From assembly GCF_000378505.1 (NCBI RefSeq), contig NZ_KB899993.1, positions 186,001 through 250,000 on the forward strand: DNA of 64,000 nucleotides, read 5' to 3'. Both the position numbers and the translations under genes were made by a program. This stretch comes from Modicisalibacter luteus DSM 23508 (lineage in GTDB: Bacteria; Pseudomonadota; Gammaproteobacteria; Pseudomonadales; Halomonadaceae). Shown here piece by piece: positions 46,293 through 56,046 of this stretch (position 1 is its first letter; every line of letters starts with the position of its first letter). The notes beneath the pieces were generated by a model that did not search any database, was not told the origin of the DNA, and was given only the letters and a program-made list of their open reading frames with translations.

Positions 46293-47273
46293 GTGTGGCT
46301 TCCTCTAGTGGCGATCATTGTCGGGCTCGTTTTGCTGGCCTGGAGCGCTGATCGCTTCATTGACGGCGCGGCGGCGACCGCATTTCATCTTGGAATGCCG
46401 CCACTTCTGGTTGGCTTGCTGATTATCGGCTTCGGTACCTCTGCACCGGAAATGGTGGTATCGGCCCTGGCTGCCATTCAGGGCAGCCCCGGCTTGGCCC
46501 TGGGCAACGCCTATGGCTCGAACATCGCCAACATTGGCTTGATACTAGGGGTAGTGGCGTTGCTGAGCCCGTTGGCGGTGCCTCGTCAGCTGCTTCGCCT
46601 GGAATTGCCGTTTCTGGGAGCCGTCACCCTGCTTTCCGGTGCCTTGTTAATCGATGGCACAATCTCGCGAATTGACGCGGCATTGCTGCTGTTCCTGCTG
46701 TTATCGGTCATTATCCTTAGCATCCTGCGCGCACGCCAGCGAGCTGTAAACCAGGCCACCACGCCGGATGAGAACCAGGTGGCAGTGCAGAAGCTGTCGC
46801 TAAGGCAGGGCCTGTTCTGGACCGTGGCCGGGCTGGTGGTGCTCATTGCCAGTTCTCGGCTGCTGGTCTGGGGGGCGGTGAGTGTGGCCGAGGCAATGGG
46901 GGTCAGTGACTTGATTATCGGGCTGACCGTTGTCGCTATCGGGACCTCGCTACCTGAGTTGGCTTCGTCGATCAGTGCCGTACGCAAGCAAGAACACGAC
47001 ATAGTGCTCGGCAACGTGGTGGGGTCCAATCTTTATAACACCCTCGCTGTGGTCGGACTGGCCGGCATCATTTCGCCGATCGATAGCGTATCGGAAGCCC
47101 TCTACCGAGACTGGCCCGTCATGGCAGTACTGACGTTGGCCATGGCTCTTTTTTGCCTTGGCCGGGGTGGCCCGGGGCGTGTCTCCCGTCCCGAAGCCAC
47201 GTTACTGCTGGTGGCCTACCTTGGCTACAACGCCTATCTAATCGGCTCGGCAGTCATTGGCCAGACGGTTTGA
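46293..47273 (+). CDS. CaxA/YrbG-type Na+/Ca2+ antiporter (tandem paralogue)
   Basis: A 326-residue antiporter very similar throughout to the preceding gene (WSADRFxDGAAATAxHLG; ALGNAYGSN; VGTSLPELASSISAVRK), starting 73 bp after it with GTG 46293 and AGGAGG upstream. The repeat looks like a local duplication with later divergence, strongest in the central loop (about 150-175). Both alpha motifs are intact, so both are likely functional. Confidence 0.9.
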   Translation: MWLPLVAIIVGLVLLAWSADRFIDGAAATAFHLGMPPLLVGLLIIGFGTSAPEMVVSALAAIQGSPGLALGNAYGSNIANIGLILGVVALLSPLAVPRQLLRLELPFLGAVTLLSGALLIDGTISRIDAALLLFLLLSVIILSILRARQRAVNQATTPDENQVAVQKLSLRQGLFWTVAGLVVLIASSRLLVWGAVSVAEAMGVSDLIIGLTVVAIGTSLPELASSISAVRKQEHDIVLGNVVGSNLYNTLAVVGLAGIISPIDSVSEALYRDWPVMAVLTLAMALFCLGRGGPGRVSRPEATLLLVAYLGYNAYLIGSAVIGQTV

Positions 47274-47579
47274 GCCAACGGTTGCGAGTGGCTGCGACAA
47301 ACGACCACGCGGTGAAATCCCTCAACTGCGTCAACGAGACACACCTAAGGCGGGGAGCTTCGCTTCAGGCAGCGCTGTCAAATGCGTAGCATGGCATTAG
47401 CAAGATAGCTCTACGTCTGGATACAGTTTGTTTCGCTGCACAAGCTGTATGAATGACTATCCTCTGTGTGTCGTTTACGAATGCGCGACGGCCGGCTGGC
47501 CCGAGTGACAACAACCGGGAATACCCCGAAAACGCATCAACGGCTGCCTCTGAACCACGACTAATGTCAAGGAGAAGCC
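47274..47579 (+). promoter_or_regulatory. Upstream region of cioAB with an inverted repeat
   Basis: A 306-bp gap without a supported gene. ATACAGTTTG (47421-47430) and CAAGCTGTAT (47441-47450) form an inverted repeat with 9 of 10 positions complementary and a 10-bp spacer, about 130 bp before cioA. The centre-to-centre spacing of 20 bp suits a dimeric regulator. I saw no FNR/ANR box (TTGAT-N4-ATCAA). Confidence 0.4.
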
Positions 47580-48989
47580 ATGGAACTTGATCCGATACTT
47601 CTATCGCGATTGCAGTTCGCTTTCGTTGTCTCTTTTCACGCGATATTTCCCGCGTTTTCAATCGGCATGGCTTCGTTTGTGGCCCTGCTTCAGGGGCTTT
47701 TTGTCACGACGGGCAATCCAGCTTGGGAAAGGTTGTCGATCTTCTGGACCAAGGTGTTTGCCGTTGTCTTTGGCATGGGCGTGGTGTCGGGCATCGTCAT
47801 GGCTTTTCAGTTCGGCACGAACTGGAGCAACTTTTCTCAGGCCACGGCTAACTTTTTCGGCCCCATGCTCAGCTACGAAGTGCTGACGGCTTTCTTCCTG
47901 GAAGCTGGTTTTCTGGGTGTGCTGTTGTTTGGCCGTGATCGCGTCTCACCTGGGGTGCATTTGTTCGCTGCCATCATGGTCGCTCTGGGTACGCTGATAT
48001 CGTCGTTCTGGATCCTTGCTGGCAATAGCTGGATGCATACACCCGATGGCTTCGAGTTCCGCGATGGCGTGTTTCATATCACGTCCTGGTTCGATGCGAT
48101 CTTTAACCCGTCTTTCCCTTATCGGCTGACACACTTTCTTATGGCGTCCTTCCTGGCGGGCGGCTTTGTTGTGGCGGGGGTCAGTGCCTGGTTCTTGCTG
48201 CGCAGACATGATGTAGAGGCCAACAAGAAAGCATTGTCGATGACCTTGTGGCTGTTGCTGTTCGCAGCGCCGGCTCAGGCGGTAATCGGTGACTTTCATG
48301 GCCTGAATACACTGGAGCATCAGCCGGCCAAGATCTCGGCGATAGAGGCCATCTGGGAAACCGAGGAATCCGTACCATTACTGCTTTTTGCGATTCCCGA
48401 CCAGGAAAACCAGACAAACCACTTCGAGATTGGTATTCCAAAATTGGGTAGCCTGATCCTGGCCCACGATCCCAACGCTGAGCTGCCCGGATTGAATGAG
48501 GTAGCCCGGGACAAGCAGCCTCCTGTGTGGTTCACCTTCTTCGGTTTCCGCATCATGGTGGGGCTGGGGGTGTTGATGATTGTGTTTGCTGTAGTCGGGC
48601 TGGTATTGCGCCGCGGCGGGAAAGTCTATACCAGCCGGTGGTTCCTGCAGGGGCTGAGACTGATGAGCGTGACTCCGTTCATAGCCTTGCTTGCCGGCTG
48701 GATCACGACTGAAACCGGGCGGGCGCCTTGGATGGTGTATGGAATGATGACTCATTCCGAGGGGGTCACGCCGTCGCTGAGTACCGGCATGGTACTGTTT
48801 ACGCTGCTGGGCTATATCGCGGTCTACGCCATCATCTTCTGGGCTGGGCTCTATTACCTTACCCGGGTAATTCGCAAGGGAATTCAGGAGGGCGAGACCA
48901 GTACCGATGAAAGCCATCGGGCCATGCGACCCATGTCGGCCTCGCATGTGTCGTTCGACAATGACGATGTTGCACCAAGGAGGGGATAG
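47580..48989 (+). CDS. cioA: Cytochrome bd-type (cyanide-insensitive) ubiquinol oxidase subunit I
   Basis: A 469-residue membrane protein holding the quinol site and haems. The haem-ligand His near the N-terminus (VVSFHAIFPAFSIG), the GRAPWMVYGMMTHSEGVTP stretch (CydA signature, here TTETGRAPW in place of QTETGRQPW) and short Q-loop region fit the CIO branch rather than E. coli CydA. A strong AAGGAG site precedes ATG 47580. It transfers electrons from quinol to oxygen. Confidence 0.92.
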   Translation: MELDPILLSRLQFAFVVSFHAIFPAFSIGMASFVALLQGLFVTTGNPAWERLSIFWTKVFAVVFGMGVVSGIVMAFQFGTNWSNFSQATANFFGPMLSYEVLTAFFLEAGFLGVLLFGRDRVSPGVHLFAAIMVALGTLISSFWILAGNSWMHTPDGFEFRDGVFHITSWFDAIFNPSFPYRLTHFLMASFLAGGFVVAGVSAWFLLRRHDVEANKKALSMTLWLLLFAAPAQAVIGDFHGLNTLEHQPAKISAIEAIWETEESVPLLLFAIPDQENQTNHFEIGIPKLGSLILAHDPNAELPGLNEVARDKQPPVWFTFFGFRIMVGLGVLMIVFAVVGLVLRRGGKVYTSRWFLQGLRLMSVTPFIALLAGWITTETGRAPWMVYGMMTHSEGVTPSLSTGMVLFTLLGYIAVYAIIFWAGLYYLTRVIRKGIQEGETSTDESHRAMRPMSASHVSFDNDDVAPRRG

Positions 48990-48994
48990 TCGTT

Positions 48995-49996
48995 ATGGAT
49001 ACTTACGTTTTATCTACCATCTGGGCTGTCATCCTCGCCTTCAGCATCATCATGTACGTGCTGTTGGACGGTTTCGTGCTGGGCATGGGCATGCTCTTCC
49101 CGTTGGCTCCCGACGAGGAAGCCCGCGACGTCATGATGAATACCGGCGCGCCTATCTGGGATGGTAACGAAACCTGGTTGGTTCTGGCGGGCACGACTCT
49201 GTTGGGGGCGTTCCCGCTGGTTTATACCATCGTTTTGCCAGCGCTCTATATCGGGATATTTCTGATGGTCGCTGCGCTGATTTTTCGAGGCGTGGCGTTC
49301 GAACTCCGTTTCAAGTCCCATCGGTCGCGCAAATGGTGGAATCTGGCTTTTACTGGCGGCTCCGCGGTGGCGGCTTTCGCTCAGGGTGCGGTGGTAGGCG
49401 CGTACATCCTTGGCTTTGAAACCGAAAGCCGGACCTTTGCCGGCGGCCCGTTTGACTGGCTGACACCGTTTACCGTCATGACCGGCCTGGGCATGATGGC
49501 GGGGTTGGCACTGCTGGGGGCGACCTGGATCATCATGAAGACCGAGGGCGCAATCCAGGAGTGGGCCTACCGTCTAGTGCCAAAGCTGCTTGCCATCGTG
49601 CTGTTGGTGTTCGCCATCGTCAGCTTGTGGACGCCGTACGTCGATCCCAATGTCTGGAACCGCTGGTTCAGCAACATTCACGTGATCTGGATATTGCCGG
49701 CTATGGCGATGTTCAGCGCAGCATTGCTGTTCTGGGCGGTTAGAAAGCGGCGCGACAGGTTGCCTTTCTTGGCCACCTTGAGCATGTTCATCTTTACCTA
49801 TCTGGGCCTGCTGGTCAGCCGCTGGCCATACGTCGTTCCGCCCAACCATACCTTGTGGGATGCCGCTGCTTCGCCGAGTTCGCAGTTGTTCCTGTTGATC
49901 GGGACGTTGTTCGTTATTCCTATCATCCTTGCCTACACCGCTTGGGCGTATTGGGTATTCCGAGGCAAGGTACGGCCGGGTGAGGGGTATCACTGA
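48995..49996 (+). CDS. cioB: Cytochrome bd-type (cyanide-insensitive) oxidase subunit II
   Basis: A 333-residue membrane partner of CioA, starting 5 bp after it. Typical CydB/CioB features: LDGFVLGMGMLFPLAPDEE near the N-terminus and GNETWLVLAGTTLLGAFPL (read in part). About nine helices. No CydX-like small subunit follows; cydD begins 6 bp after the stop. Confidence 0.93.
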   Translation: MDTYVLSTIWAVILAFSIIMYVLLDGFVLGMGMLFPLAPDEEARDVMMNTGAPIWDGNETWLVLAGTTLLGAFPLVYTIVLPALYIGIFLMVAALIFRGVAFELRFKSHRSRKWWNLAFTGGSAVAAFAQGAVVGAYILGFETESRTFAGGPFDWLTPFTVMTGLGMMAGLALLGATWIIMKTEGAIQEWAYRLVPKLLAIVLLVFAIVSLWTPYVDPNVWNRWFSNIHVIWILPAMAMFSAALLFWAVRKRRDRLPFLATLSMFIFTYLGLLVSRWPYVVPPNHTLWDAAASPSSQLFLLIGTLFVIPIILAYTAWAYWVFRGKVRPGEGYH

Positions 49997-50002
49997 CCGC
50001 TT

Positions 50003-51700
50003 ATGGTGGAGTCCGATTTAACCCCACGAGGCTGGCTGCGCCATCAGGCGACACACGTACGTACTCTATTGATGCAGGGAGTTGGGCTGGGGCTGGTCGC
50101 GGGGTGCCTGACCATAGTGCAAATGGGCCTGCTTGCATGGATCGTTAGCCGCCTGACCATGAACGGTGTCCTGGTCGACGAGCTATTGTTGCCTTTCATG
50201 GGGCTGGTTTTAGTCATCATATTGCGTGCCATGGCGCAGTGGGGCCAGGAAAGCGCCGGTGTCGAGGCGGGGCTGCGGGTGCGTTCGCGCATCCGCGCCG
50301 AGCTGCTGGATCACCTGGCAGCGTTAGGGCCCCAGCGACTCAGCGATCAGCACAGCGCGGGACTTGGCGGCCAATTGGTCGAGCAGGTTGAGGCGTTGGA
50401 TGGCTATTTTGCACGCTTTCTGCCCCAGCTTCGCCTGGCGGTCTTGTTACCATTGCTCATATTGTTCGTTGTGCTGTGGCTCGACTGGTTGGCGGCGCTG
50501 TTTCTGCTCCTGTCGGCTCCCTTGATTCCCTTGTTCATGGCCTTGGTGGGCATGGGTGCCGAGCGCCTCAACCGCGAGCAGTTTCTGGCCGTGACCCGTC
50601 TGGCCGGCCATTTTCTCGATCGGGTGCGTGGCATAACGACCCTGCAACTTTTCAACCATACCGAGCGAAGCGTCGATGAGGTATTCACGGCGGCGGACGA
50701 TTATCGGCAGCGCAGCATGCGTACGCTGCGTATCGCTTTTCTCTCATCGGCCGTACTCGAGTTCTTCGCGTCGGTGGCGATTGCTGTCGTCGCTATCTAT
50801 ATCGGGTTCGGACTGCTGGGCTACATCTCCTTTGGGCCTGCCGATGAGCTGACACTATTTAGTGGCTTGTTCATTCTGCTGATGGCCCCGGAATTCTTCC
50901 AGCCGTTACGCACCCTGTCTCAGCATTATCACGACCGGGCTGCAGCATTGGGAGCCGCAGACGGACTGGTGAAGCTACTCAAGCGTCCGCTTCCCGCGAA
51001 ACCTTCTTCGTCTGAAGCTACCGCCACAGAAAAGGTGAGGGGATCTCGTATCCGTCTCGAGGGCGCTGTCGTGAGCTATCCCGAGCGCGGCCGAGTACTC
51101 GGACCGCTGGATCTCGTCGTGGAACCGGGTGAGTGCCTGGCCGTGGTAGGGCCTTCGGGAACTGGCAAGTCAACCTTGCTGCATCTACTGGCCGGATTGG
51201 TTACCCCCGACGAGGGGCGTAGCGAGGTGTCACCCGCGTCACCCATCGCCTGGATGGATCAACGGCCTTGGCTGGTCAAGGGCAGCTTGGCCGAGAATCT
51301 ACGCTTGGCCGCGCCCGACGCGGACGATGAACGGCTGCGTCACGCCGTCCGTCAGGCTGGGCTGGAAGCGTTGATCGACACGCTGCCTGACGGGCTTGAG
51401 ACTCCCCTGGGAGAGCGTGGGCTGGGCCTTTCAGGTGGCCAGGGCCAGCGTCTGGCGCTGGCGCGCGTTTTTCTCTCGCAGGCGCCGCTTGTGCTGCTCG
51501 ATGAGCCGACCGTCAGCCTGGATGCTGACACCGAGGCGCAGGTCGTCGAGTCGCTACGGCACCTGATCGATGAAGGCAGGACCTTGATCGTGGCTACACA
51601 CCATCCGGCACTATTCGAGATGGCAGACCGGGTGATCAGGCTGCACGAGGGCCGGGTGATCGATCCCCAACGACGAGGACGCAATGAAATCGAGCAATGA
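50003..51700 (+). CDS. cydD: ABC transporter CydD (cytochrome bd assembly)
   Basis: A 565-residue half-transporter: six-helix exporter domain (about 20-310), then an ATPase with Walker A VGPSGTGKSTLLHLLAG (about 382), signature LSGGQGQRLALARVFL and Walker B LVLLDEPTVSLD. With CydC it exports reduced thiols (cysteine, glutathione) or handles haem and is needed to assemble bd oxidases. It starts 6 bp after cioB and overlaps cydC by 17 bp. Confidence 0.94.
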   Translation: MVESDLTPRGWLRHQATHVRTLLMQGVGLGLVAGCLTIVQMGLLAWIVSRLTMNGVLVDELLLPFMGLVLVIILRAMAQWGQESAGVEAGLRVRSRIRAELLDHLAALGPQRLSDQHSAGLGGQLVEQVEALDGYFARFLPQLRLAVLLPLLILFVVLWLDWLAALFLLLSAPLIPLFMALVGMGAERLNREQFLAVTRLAGHFLDRVRGITTLQLFNHTERSVDEVFTAADDYRQRSMRTLRIAFLSSAVLEFFASVAIAVVAIYIGFGLLGYISFGPADELTLFSGLFILLMAPEFFQPLRTLSQHYHDRAAALGAADGLVKLLKRPLPAKPSSSEATATEKVRGSRIRLEGAVVSYPERGRVLGPLDLVVEPGECLAVVGPSGTGKSTLLHLLAGLVTPDEGRSEVSPASPIAWMDQRPWLVKGSLAENLRLAAPDADDERLRHAVRQAGLEALIDTLPDGLETPLGERGLGLSGGQGQRLALARVFLSQAPLVLLDEPTVSLDADTEAQVVESLRHLIDEGRTLIVATHHPALFEMADRVIRLHEGRVIDPQRRGRNEIEQ

Positions 51701-53411
51701 CGCAACGCTGATTGCTACCTTTCGTCCCTGGATGAAGGTCCTTGGCCGGCGGCAACGCCGGTTGTGGCTGGGGAGCTTGTTGATGCTGCTGACAGTCATC
51801 GCTGCGATTGGCCTGCTGGCATTGTCCGGCTGGTTCATCACGGCGACGGCGATCACCGGCGTGATGCTCGCTGCAGGCATCCAGAGTACGCTCGATATCT
51901 ACCGTCCCGGAGCCGGCATCCGTTTCTTTGCCGTCGGGCGAAGCGTGGTTCGCTATGTCGAGCGAACCTATAACCACGATACGGTATTACGCCTGCTTGC
52001 CGATTTGCGTGCGGGCATGTTCACCGCCATGACCCGCCTTGATGAGCGAGTGATGGGCCAGTTGCGCGCCTCCGAATGGCTCAATCGCCTGACGGCGGAC
52101 ATCGATGCCCTGGATAGTCTCTACCTACGGTTGCTGGCGCCGCCGCTGGTGGCATTGCTGGCGATCGCCGGAATCGGTGTCCTGCTTGGGCTATTCGCGC
52201 CTGGTATCGGCATCGTGGTAACCATTCCCTTGCTTGGGCTATGGCTGTGGCTGGTAGTAGGGCAGGCCCGTCTCGGCCTGGCGGCCAGTCGACGCAGGAT
52301 AGCGACTCTTGATCGCCTACGCATGCGGAGTGTCGAACAGATGCAAGGCCTGGCCGAGTTGCGCTGCTATGACACGCTGGCTTCGCATCGCCGTAGATTG
52401 GCCGATGAAGAGCAAGCCTTGTACGAGGATCAACGGCGATTGGGGCGCTACCAGGCGCTGGGCAACGCCTTGGTAGGCATGGGCGTTACGCTGAGTGCGG
52501 TGTTGGCGCTGTGGCTGGGGGCCAGAGCGTTCAGCGCTGGCGAGATAAGAGGCCCAGTCATGGTCATGATGCCCTTGGCTGTTCTCGCCATGAACGAAGC
52601 ACTGGCAAGCTTGCCTGGTGGGTTCACGCATTTCGGCAGTACCTTGGCCGCAGCCGAACGACTCAATGGGATTGCCTCGCTACAGGGTGCGATTACCGAT
52701 CCGCAATCCGCTGATACCTTGCCGACGGGGGCGCTCTCCCTCGACTTGGTTGATATCTCGCTGGACTACTCCGGCTCGGGATTGCCTACCGAGGTGCGTA
52801 GCGTGACCCCGGCACTCGATCATGTGTCGTTGAGCATTCAGGCCGGTGAACGTGTCGCGTTGCTGGGTGCGTCCGGGGCCGGCAAATCGAGTGTCGCCAG
52901 GCTGGCCGCTCGGCTGATCGAACCTGAGCAGGGCCAGGTCGTCATTGGTGGTAAGGACGTAGGCCAGGTGACATTGGCCGATCTACGCTCGCGTATCGGT
53001 TACCTGACCCAGCAAGCCGAGCTTTTTCACGACACGCTGGCAGCCAACCTGAGGTTGGGCGATGCCCAGGCCGACGACGCGCGGTTATGGGACGTGTTGG
53101 GTATCGTCGATCTGGCAGCCTGGGCACGTGAGCTGCCACAGGGCCTGGACACGTGGGTCGGTGAGTCAGGGCGTCAGCTTTCCGGTGGCCAGGCCCGACG
53201 CGTGGCCTTGGCTCGGGTGCTGCTGAGCGATCCGGGTCTTGTGATTCTCGACGAGCCATTTTCCGGACTGGATGCAGCGACCGCATCACGTATCGCTGAA
53301 CGTCTCGATCCTTGGTTGGCCGGGCGTACCGTGATTTATCTGGCACACGATGACTCGGTCCTGTCGCAAGTCGATAGGACAATCCGCCTACGTGAGGGGC
53401 GGCTGGTTTAG
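51684..53411 (+). CDS. cydC: ABC transporter CydC (cytochrome bd assembly)
   Basis: A 575-residue partner of CydD. Membrane domain (about 20-310, LLALSGWFITATAITGVML), then Walker A LGASGAGKSSVARLAARL (about 394), signature LSGGQARRVALARVLL and Walker B LVILDEPFSGLD. It ends the operon cioA-cioB-cydD-cydC; the adenine deaminase gene starts 59 bp later with its own ribosome site. Confidence 0.94.
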   Translation: MKSSNDATLIATFRPWMKVLGRRQRRLWLGSLLMLLTVIAAIGLLALSGWFITATAITGVMLAAGIQSTLDIYRPGAGIRFFAVGRSVVRYVERTYNHDTVLRLLADLRAGMFTAMTRLDERVMGQLRASEWLNRLTADIDALDSLYLRLLAPPLVALLAIAGIGVLLGLFAPGIGIVVTIPLLGLWLWLVVGQARLGLAASRRRIATLDRLRMRSVEQMQGLAELRCYDTLASHRRRLADEEQALYEDQRRLGRYQALGNALVGMGVTLSAVLALWLGARAFSAGEIRGPVMVMMPLAVLAMNEALASLPGGFTHFGSTLAAAERLNGIASLQGAITDPQSADTLPTGALSLDLVDISLDYSGSGLPTEVRSVTPALDHVSLSIQAGERVALLGASGAGKSSVARLAARLIEPEQGQVVIGGKDVGQVTLADLRSRIGYLTQQAELFHDTLAANLRLGDAQADDARLWDVLGIVDLAAWARELPQGLDTWVGESGRQLSGGQARRVALARVLLSDPGLVILDEPFSGLDAATASRIAERLDPWLAGRTVIYLAHDDSVLSQVDRTIRLREGRLV

Positions 53412-53470
53412 CCTTTGCGCAACCGGTCAAGTCGCGGCAAGATGGTTCAAACCCGATGAGGAGTGTCGCG

Positions 53471-54475
53471 ATGAAGGACTGGCTGAAGGACCTGCCCAAG
53501 GTCGAACTGCATCTGCATATCGAAGGTTCGCTGGAGCCGGAACTGATGTTTGCCCTGGCCGAGCGAAATGGCATTTCATTGCCCTACGCCTCGGTGGATG
53601 AGGTGCGCGCCGCTTACGATTTCAATGATTTGCAGTCCTTTCTGAATCTCTACTATCAGGGCATGGCGGTGCTACGCACGGCGGATGACTTTCATGATCT
53701 GGCTATCGATTACTTTCGGCGCGCCCAAGCCGAGGGAGTCGTGCATGTAGAGCTGTCCTTCGATCCGCAGGCGCATCTGTCACGTGGCATTGGCTTTGAT
53801 GTGCAGATGGAAGGGCTGACTCGGGCCATGCGCCACGCCGAGCGGGAGTGGGGGCTGTCCACGGCACTGATCATGAGCTTCCTGCGCGATCAGCCCGCTG
53901 AGGATGCCTTGGCCGTACTCGAGCAGGCAGAACCCTACCTAGAGCTGATCGACGCCGTGGGCCTGGATAGCGCCGAATCAGGCAATCCGCCGTCCAAGTT
54001 TGCCGAGGTGTTCGCCCGGGCCAAATCGCTGGGATTGCCGCGTGTCGCCCATGCCGGCGAAGAGGGACCGGCGTCGTATATACGTGAGGCACTGAATCTA
54101 CTCGACGTGTGTCGCATCGACCATGGGGTCCGCTGCCTGGAAGATTCCGATCTCGTCGCTCGGTTGCGTGATGCCCAAATCCCGCTGACTGTCTGTCCGC
54201 TGTCTAATGTTCGGCTCAAGGTCGTCGAGCGGATCCAGGATCACCCGTTGCCCACATTGCTGGAGGCGGGACTCAAGATTACCCTCAACTCCGACGATCC
54301 GGCGTATTTCGGTGGTGGAGTACTGGACAATTATCTGGTCTGCGAACAGGCCTTCGGGTGGGACAGGCCGACATTCGTCTCGTTGGCGCGCAACGCCATC
54401 GAGGTTGCCTTCATGGAAGAAGGGCGTCGCCAGGTGCTTCTGGCCAGGCTCGACGAGTTTCCGACATCGGCTTGA
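53471..54475 (+). CDS. Adenine/adenosine deaminase family protein, probably adenine deaminase
   Basis: A 334-residue zinc amidohydrolase-like enzyme. HLHIEGSLEPELMFALAERN (metal ligands HxH), AHAGEEGP, IDHGVRC and NSDDPAYFGG carry the metal and catalytic residues of the adenosine deaminase family. The overall pattern (short, with LDSAESGNPPSKF and SNVRLKV) matches proteobacterial adenine aminohydrolases better than true adenosine deaminase, making hypoxanthine from adenine. ATG 53471 has GAGGAG upstream. The neighbours (guanine deaminase, xdh) support purine catabolism. Confidence 0.88.
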   Translation: MKDWLKDLPKVELHLHIEGSLEPELMFALAERNGISLPYASVDEVRAAYDFNDLQSFLNLYYQGMAVLRTADDFHDLAIDYFRRAQAEGVVHVELSFDPQAHLSRGIGFDVQMEGLTRAMRHAEREWGLSTALIMSFLRDQPAEDALAVLEQAEPYLELIDAVGLDSAESGNPPSKFAEVFARAKSLGLPRVAHAGEEGPASYIREALNLLDVCRIDHGVRCLEDSDLVARLRDAQIPLTVCPLSNVRLKVVERIQDHPLPTLLEAGLKITLNSDDPAYFGGGVLDNYLVCEQAFGWDRPTFVSLARNAIEVAFMEEGRRQVLLARLDEFPTSA

Positions 54476-54723
54476 TCCCGCATGGGAATGCAGCATCGTC
54501 CAGGGCCTGGCGGTGCCAGTCTGGGCCGATCACTTTGCCGGAAAGCAGACGACAGCCCACGCAATGCAGGCTGTCGTGTTCTGGTGTGTACGGCTTATTC
54601 TGGGGACGCTCCAGGGCTGGACACTTCACCGATACATGCCTCGGGCTGTACCGCCTTGCTCGTTTCAAAAAGCGCTTGGAGACATCAGGTTAATGACGCC
54701 GCCACGATGCCTTATCCAGCGAT
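54476..54723. other. Convergent intergenic region with hairpin
   Basis: This 248-bp gap lies between the convergent adenine and guanine deaminase genes. ACGACAGCC (54549-54557) pairs with GGCTGTCGT (54569-54577), a 9-bp stem with an 11-nt loop and only a weak T run. It may serve as a bidirectional terminator. No convincing gene was found. Confidence 0.4.
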
Positions 54724-56046
54724 TCAGCTCACGGCTTCACTACGTTGGTGCACAAGCTGGCCATTGGCCCAGGTCGCGTGTACGGCACGGTCATCCCCCA
54801 GAATCATCAGCGCAAACAGCAGCTCACTCAGACTGGTCGTGCGCGCCGTGCGCCGTTCCAGCAGCGGGGTCGCCTTGGGGTCGAGCACGACGATGTCTGC
54901 CTCGGCATCTTTGCGCAGGCTTCCGATATGAGACTCCAGATGCAGCGCGCGGGCGTTGCCAAGGGTCAACCGATAGAACCCCTGCCAAGGCGTCAGTGGC
55001 TGGTTAAGCAACTGGCCGACTTGATAGGCCGCTTTCAGGGTGCCGAAGCCGGATAGGTCGGTGCCGCCGCCAATGTCGCTGGCCAGGGTCACGTTGAGGC
55101 CGGCTTCGCGACAGGCCAGCCGATCGAACAGACCGCTCCCCAGGAACAGGTTGGACGTTGGGCAGAAAGCGATGTTGGACCCGGCCTGGGCCAGGCGATT
55201 GCGCGCGTCCTGAGTCAGGTGAATACCGTGGGCAAAGGTACTCTTCGGCCCGACCAGGCCGTAGCGTTCGTAAACATTGAGATAATCGCTGGCTTCGGGG
55301 AAGAGTTCTGCAACCCAATCGATTTCGCCGAGGTTTTCAGAAAGGTGCGTCTGTAGGTGCAGGTCGGGCGCGTTGCGTAGCAGGCCACCAGTGGCATCGA
55401 GCTGTTCACGGGTGGAGGTGGGTGCGAAGCGTGGCGTCAATGTGTAGCCAAGTCGGCCCTTGCCGTGCCAGTCGCCGATCAGGCGCTCGGTGTCGCGAAT
55501 GCCCCCATACGTGTCATCAACCAGCGCGTCCGGCGCGTGGCGATCCATCAGCACTTTGCCCGCCAGCATGCGTAAGCCACGACGATGGGCTGCGGCAAAG
55601 AAGGTATCAACAGAGGTTGGGTGCGAAGTGCAGAAGACCTGGGCGGTTGTGGTGCCTACGCGTAGCGTCTCGTCGAGGAACGCCTCTGCGATGGCTTCGG
55701 CATGGGCGCGCTCGGCGAAACGGCATTCTTCGGGGAAGGTATATTCGTTCAGCCAGTCGAGCAGTTGGCGCCCATAGGAGGCCATGATCTCGAGTTGAAC
55801 ATAATGCACGTGGCTATCGATAAAGCCCGGCATCATCAGCTTGTCGCGGTAGTCCACCACTTCGATGCCGTCGGGCAATTCGGATTCGAGTTCTAGATAT
55901 TCGGCAATGGCGTGAATACGCCCGTTCTCGATCCACAGCGCGCCATCCTCGAGGTGGAGCACGCTGCCGGGTTGCGGTGTATCGTCCTCTCCCGGGTCAT
56001 TCATGAAACTGAGCAGCGGGCCGCGCAGTACTCGGGAATCGGTCAT
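54724..56046 (-). CDS. guaD: Guanine deaminase
   Basis: A 440-residue zinc amidohydrolase converting guanine to xanthine. Metal ligands appear in PGFIDSHVHYVQ; further marks are LQTHLSEN, HGIHLTQDARNRLA, FCPTSNLFLGSGLF and ASDIGGGTDLSGF. It is the last gene of the xdhA-xdhB-xdhC-guaD string, overlapping xdhC by one base. Confidence 0.95.
   Translation of the reverse strand: MTDSRVLRGPLLSFMNDPGEDDTPQPGSVLHLEDGALWIENGRIHAIAEYLELESELPDGIEVVDYRDKLMMPGFIDSHVHYVQLEIMASYGRQLLDWLNEYTFPEECRFAERAHAEAIAEAFLDETLRVGTTTAQVFCTSHPTSVDTFFAAAHRRGLRMLAGKVLMDRHAPDALVDDTYGGIRDTERLIGDWHGKGRLGYTLTPRFAPTSTREQLDATGGLLRNAPDLHLQTHLSENLGEIDWVAELFPEASDYLNVYERYGLVGPKSTFAHGIHLTQDARNRLAQAGSNIAFCPTSNLFLGSGLFDRLACREAGLNVTLASDIGGGTDLSGFGTLKAAYQVGQLLNQPLTPWQGFYRLTLGNARALHLESHIGSLRKDAEADIVVLDPKATPLLERRTARTTSLSELLFALMILGDDRAVHATWANGQLVHQRSEAVS

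Noticed and set aside
54411-54668. 85-codon minus-strand ORF with several Cys between adenine and guanine deaminase
   Set aside because: It overlaps the end of the adenine deaminase gene, has no clear ribosome site and the Cys spacing fits no zinc motif I know.
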